DNA from: Sipunculus nudus
Taxonomy: Eukaryota; Annelida; Sipuncula; Golfingiida; Sipunculidae
Reading direction: 5' to 3'
Assembly (NCBI GenBank): GCA_026874595.1
Contig: CM049321.1
Span: 122,479 to 186,478 of the forward strand
DNA length: 64,000 nt
In this document: in pieces, positions 59,483 to 64,000 of the stretch
How the letters are laid out: every line of letters starts with the position of its first letter
Position numbering within the stretch: position 1 is the stretch's first letter
Position numbers and translations under genes: made by a program
The notes under the pieces: generated by a model
What the model was told of the DNA's origin: nothing
Databases searched by the model: none
The model's input: only the letters and a program-made list of their open reading frames with translations

Positions 59483-60680
59483 TATGAGTAAAGTTCATAC
59501 ACCCCCAAATTTTTATCAGTTATATATGACATAATCTATATTATTAATACACGGTTGGGTTTTTATCTAGACAATGGTTTAACCGCTCGCGTTCTGATTT
59601 GTCCTTCGAAATTCGGCTCACGTTTGGGCGGTGTGCTCTTTAGGACGAATTTGTTTTATTTTGCGGGATTACGTTATTCAGTTGCATAATGAATAACTTT
59701 AATATTCCCCAATATGTGCTTCTATTTCATTTTTGCTTTAAGGTCCTCCACGCCTGTCACATTTTTTTCAGGAGGCGCCCCGGGGAATTTCCTGCATTTT
59801 GAGCTTTCTGGCCATAGAGCGTATTGTGCAAATCACGGTCACAGGACCATTCTAATCTCCATTGATCCCAAAACTTCCCTCAACAAGGAATAAATATATA
59901 TTTCATTCAAAACAAAGACCACATGACTCCGCTTTCAATGCGAGGGCTCTTCAGTTGGGTTAACGCTGGGGCCAGTTACACGGCCAACGTTTGACTTTTA
60001 TGGGGTTTTAGATATGATCAATTCGATACGAGTGTACAATAGGTGTGACACCAGTATTAAGATCGAATAATAACGGTCGGCGCCTAAAACTTGTGTTTAA
60101 TAAAGTTAATAGGTTTTCGTCTATTTTATGTGATACATATATTGCTAGTACTTGCCTTATTTTTCTCTAGCCCCATCAAATGTAACCCGATTTAGACAGT
60201 TTATTGAACCGTAATGTCGCACCTATTGTAAAATCACTCCTTGATTTCTATACATACATAAATATCTTCTAATTATAACCATGGTTTCAATAATTTATGG
60301 GTTGTTTGAAAAAACAGTATTTGAAGTCCTACAACCTAATCACAATTCGGAAGGGGTGGATGCACATATAGTTTCTTTTGCATCTGCAATCTCATGGGAC
60401 TTTGCAACCAGATGACAATCAACAAAGCTCAGGTCAAGAATTTAATACTGTAAAAGTCTATTTGCCTGAGCCTGTCTTTATACATTGGCAGCTTTTAGTT
60501 GCATTTTCGCGTGCATATATATGTTTGTTATCAAACCCGAGACTTCCATCAATTGACAATTAAAACCATCATTTTTTTTGGTCCTTTAACCTTCAATTTA
60601 TACAAATTATATTTCATAAACTTTCACTTTCTATATACAGTCATATAATTGTGCACATTATTTTCATAGTTTATAAGGCT

Positions 60681-60747
<67 letters not shown>
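60681..60747. repeat. (TA)n microsatellite
   Basis: About 65 bp of TA dinucleotides with one TG interruption. Confidence 0.95.
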
Positions 60748-60750
<3 letters not shown>

Positions 60751-62386
60751 CGCTATCACTCCGGCAATTATGATGTCGTGCCCGTGTTGCTTATTGGAAA
60801 ATAAAACATTCTCACGCAAATTTCGTATACCCTATATATGCCTCACGTCTACTTCTTTAATTTCCTGAATGACATAATTTGCCGATCTTTGCTGACATTT
60901 TAATGAAGTGGTTTTATAGAGAATCCAAGCACAAGTGATCTTTAAGTCCGTGTTAAATGCACAGAATAAAAATATGCGACATTCAGTCCCTACCAGCCCA
61001 TTACAAAACTATTTATTATATGGAGCCGTGGATTTTCCATGGGTGCATCTAGTGATCATAATTACACTAATAACAATACCATTAATACCACTGCTGCACA
61101 TTAGCACTCCAGTACAATACTATTACTACGACTACAACTAATTTGGCTCCCAGCACTATTGCTTCTATTACTATTATTACTACTACTGGTTAATTAATCC
61201 TGAATTTAATCTTAAAGACAAATTATAGAATTTCATGAGATTTCTGATAACAGGTATTCTTGCAAATTGAATTAGGACATTTAATTATATTTCATCTATA
61301 AATGAGCAGGAACCATCGCTCAAGAAAACATATGGTGTAGTACCATTAATCGGGAGTCGCCTACTTAGATTTATTCAGTTCTGGAAAAAAATATACCTCG
61401 TATTAGATTGGTAAACGATCAATAAATAATCAATAATAATCCTTGATATGATATTTTGATACACGAAGAAAATGAGGTTATGAGGTAGGCTCGATTTTAT
61501 GGCGTTGGGATGCTGGCTGAAGATCCCCAGTTCGATACCGGCCAGTCTCTCGAAAACAAAACGGTAAATCCTGGATGGATATGGTGTTGTATCTTAAAAT
61601 TATAAAATTTCATTTTTTATGAAACATAACTTTTTGTCATATCTAAATTAATACCACTTTTAAAGCAGCATCTAATGATCCTAGCCTTATTCCTGCGGGG
61701 AGGACGGTCTTGTTTTTGGCGTAAATAGTTTACAAATTTAGGGCAAAGTTTCTAAAAATCAAAATTTGGAGCTCTATAAACGTATTTACCTATCTAACGG
61801 TAAAAATTCTGAAAATTGAAAATATGGAGCTTTATCTTGCCATCTCTGTCAAATTTTGCTAGAGAAGTCTAGTTTTCTATATCAAGTGGCATTTGCTCAG
61901 CTTTGGAGACGCAATCGCAAATATTGCACTCTTTATTATGCTACTTCTTTATTCGACGTAACTCTTGCAATGTGATGCAGAAGGTGTCCACCATGGTGTC
62001 AGCTACTACTGTTAAATCTGAATGAAGAAATACACAAAAACCTCTTTAGACCATCAAATAGTTTCTTGGTACAAAAAAACTTTCAAAACATTATATAATT
62101 ATATGCTGAAGCAGATTAACACCATTTTATCTCCCAATCATTTCCTTCAATAATAATTTGTGTTTATCACATATCTTACTTTATCCCATTTTAGAAAATC
62201 CTCCATGTGCACTTCAAACAATTACTATCAGTTTAATTCGTTACCAGCATAAGTAAAATATATTTATATGCAGTTTATATAGCTTCCTTTTGCTTTATGC
62301 ACATTTCAACATTAGCACAAAAAAGATGATTATACTTAAAACATCACAGCTTATATTATTCACAAAATCATGTTTTCACATATCAG

Positions 62387-62479
62387 AGCCAGCTGATACC
62401 ACTAATCCGATACCTGCCACCACATCCATGCCAGCTGTACCCTCTTTAACCACTCAACCCGCAGAAGCCACGCCTACTG
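62387..62479 (+). CDS. Thr/Pro-rich linker exon of secreted-protein gene
   Basis: The 93-nt exon follows acceptor 'ttttcacatatcag' and enters in phase 1; G from the PAN-like exon plus AG gives Glu. It encodes EPADTTNPIPATTSMPAVPS followed by TTQPAEATPT, a mucin-like O-glycosylation-prone spacer common after PAN and lectin modules. The donor is G|GTACTG (phase 1), which is weak; reading on gives a further 70 non-distinctive codons to a stop at 62691. A possible later exon begins after the strong acceptor at about 62989 and would end the protein within about 16 codons. Confidence 0.5.
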
Positions 62480-64000
62480 GTACTGTAGTTGAACTATTTT
62501 TCACTAGCTCATTAAATAAATTGATGATATATTTCAATATATCAAGTTGTAGTGCACAAATAGGTGATAGGGAGCTGCTTAAAATGTTATGTACTCATGT
62601 GATAGTAATTGAACAGTATACAGGTGAACATTCGGCCATCATTCAGCTAAATATGTTATGTAGAACTGGAAGTACAGAATTCATAAACTAAATCAACATT
62701 TGGATATTTGAACTTGTAGCTGAAGGACCCCATGTCATAAAAAGGAAACATGCTATGTGAATCTTGCTTTGTATGCCATCAAAAGAGCTATCATCCGAAT
62801 GGGTTGTAAAAAAGGTCTTGATGGGTAAACTCAAGCTTAGTCATTCGTCTGTCTGCCTGATAATGTAGATGATTCATCCGGTCCATGCCTTTGTGTTTTG
62901 GTCTTTTCGTCTTCTACATTTTCTTCTGAACCAGAAGTCCGCGCGTTATACAAGGTCATATATGTCTTTCTATCTATTTGATTTACAGGAAAAAGCGCCC
63001 TCTGGTCATCTAGTCATTCGCTCAAAAACTTATAAATTAATTTATATACCCAACATACTTCAGGGTCAATATTTTTTAAAGGTCCAGGTCAAAATCGCCT
63101 AAGAACCTCAAAACCGTAGTTTTCTTATATCTTTGTCAAAAATGATCCAAGGCAGATAAACTTTACTCATTTACATGGTCACACATTTTAGGGAAAGTTC
63201 ATGAAATGCGATAATAGAAGCCTTGATCTTATAATTTTGTCACCTTTTTTTGCATCCGCTAGCATTTAATTAGTTTGATGTGACACTGTTGTAAGTCCTG
63301 CACCGTTTCCAACAAAAGGGGAATATGCGATATTTCTGCTATTTCTCCAAACATATCCCTGAGCTTTTTCCTGGTAGCTAATGGCCTTTTTGTATCGTTA
63401 CCATGGTTGCTTATTTTAGGGTTAAAATTGCAGTATTTGGAAAAATGGACAGTCGGTGGTAGTTAGCTTGGCTTTCTCCGCAGACGACCCAGCTTCAAAT
63501 CCGGGCGTGACTATGAAAGTAGCAAAAGCATGAACTCTTCACTTCCCCCTCGAAAGTATTAATTTAATTATTTTCTGCCAGATTCTACAAGTATTATCGG
63601 TTTTGTATAGTAGAAGTTTAAACTAGGACTCAGGGGCATATTCCTATGACCACACAGTCACACTTACCCGGTACCATGGTTAATGATTTAAGTTTGAATT
63701 TTCTTTAATTAAAAGATATCCGTTTTTTATATGTACCTCTTACAATTACCTTGATAGGTCTATTTCTTTGCATATGGTAGCGGTTGATTAGTTTTAGGTG
63801 ATGCAAATGTAAAAGCTTTTTCATTTTGCAAAAACTTATAACATGGTTACTTGTTCATGCTAGAGATGTTTAGGAGCTAAAATCTTGAAATGCGAAAATA
63901 CAGGTCTTGATCTTATAACTTTGTAGGTGTAGTTTTTTTTGCACCCACTAGCATTTAATTGATTTCATGTGGCACAATTGTAAATTTTGTCCCGCTTCTA
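62480..64000. repeat. Spacer with ~690-bp direct repeat pair
   Basis: 'cttgatcttataattttgtc … gcatccgctagcatttaatt … gatgtgacactgttgtaag' at about 63170-63300 recurs, diverged, at 63850-63985. A tRNA-like stretch lies at 63457-63502 (box A-like TGGTAGTTAGCTTGG, box B-like AGCTTCAAATCC), possibly a SINE head. No exon is firmly supported. Confidence 0.55.

Larger units (their letters stand above)
59295..62386. other. Intron between PAN-like and Thr/Pro-rich exons
   Basis: It contains (TTA)n at 59418-59482, (TA)n at 60681-60747 and a tRNA-like box B AGTTCGATACC at 61529-61539 in a possible SINE remnant (about 61480-61560). No exon is supported. Confidence 0.5.

Overview
The window is eukaryotic nuclear DNA. 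It is strongly A+T-rich and low in genes. Short coding exons with GT/AG borders sit in introns and spacers packed with satellites, microsatellites and transposable-element remains. The mix of elements (a LINE-1-like element, a tyrosine-recombinase retroelement of DIRS/Ngaro type, a Penelope-like element with a GIY-YIG nuclease, tRNA-derived SINEs, and hairpin-ended repeats carrying about 330-bp tandem arrays) fits a marine invertebrate, most likely a mollusc. That placement is inference from repeat style, not a species call.

Layout. (1) 1-12.2 kb holds a minus-strand split gene. I trace a candidate start exon at 12211-12166 and exons at 5394-5173, 3539-3421 and 1839-1444. A long open exon at 628-1 runs off the window and encodes a ubiquitin-specific-protease-like segment. 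The splice phases of the first four exons agree, but one exon has an in-frame stop and another a frameshift. Its introns hold a small TIR element (5589-5880) and two tandem arrays with a period near 330 bp. (2) 13.0-23.1 kb is a very large, layered, imperfect inverted repeat. Both arms contain the same unique outer sequence, then an array rich in TCAAGGTCA-like motifs, then about 330-bp tandem repeats, in mirror order around a centre near 17.0 kb. (3) From 25.0 kb a plus-strand split gene of probable secreted type can be traced through phase-1 exons: signal peptide at 25001-25040, a short exon at 25676-25771, a cysteine-rich PAN/apple-like exon at 59037-59294 and a Thr/Pro-rich exon at 62387-62479. 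The two genes point away from each other, with the palindrome between them.

(4) The 33-kb intron of the second gene holds most of the mobile DNA. A nearly complete but dead LINE-1-like element (29722-36671) is inserted in a 148-bp-period satellite with a visible 12-bp target duplication. A satellite of about 78 bp follows (38.0-40.9 kb), interrupted by a SINE. Long-period repeats lie at 42.6-45.0 kb and a hairpin minisatellite at 45.56-45.78 kb. A minus-strand DIRS/Ngaro-like element (about 46.4-51.0 kb) has gag-like, RT, RNase H and tyrosine recombinase segments, and a broken SGNH hydrolase reading frame lies upstream of it (53.6-53.0 kb). A 5'-truncated Penelope-like element is at 54.08-55.12 kb, and more of the 78-bp repeat is at 57.4-58.1 kb.

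All autonomous elements seen are disabled by stops or frameshifts. Nothing here looks prokaryotic: there are no operons, ribosome-binding sites or CRISPR arrays.
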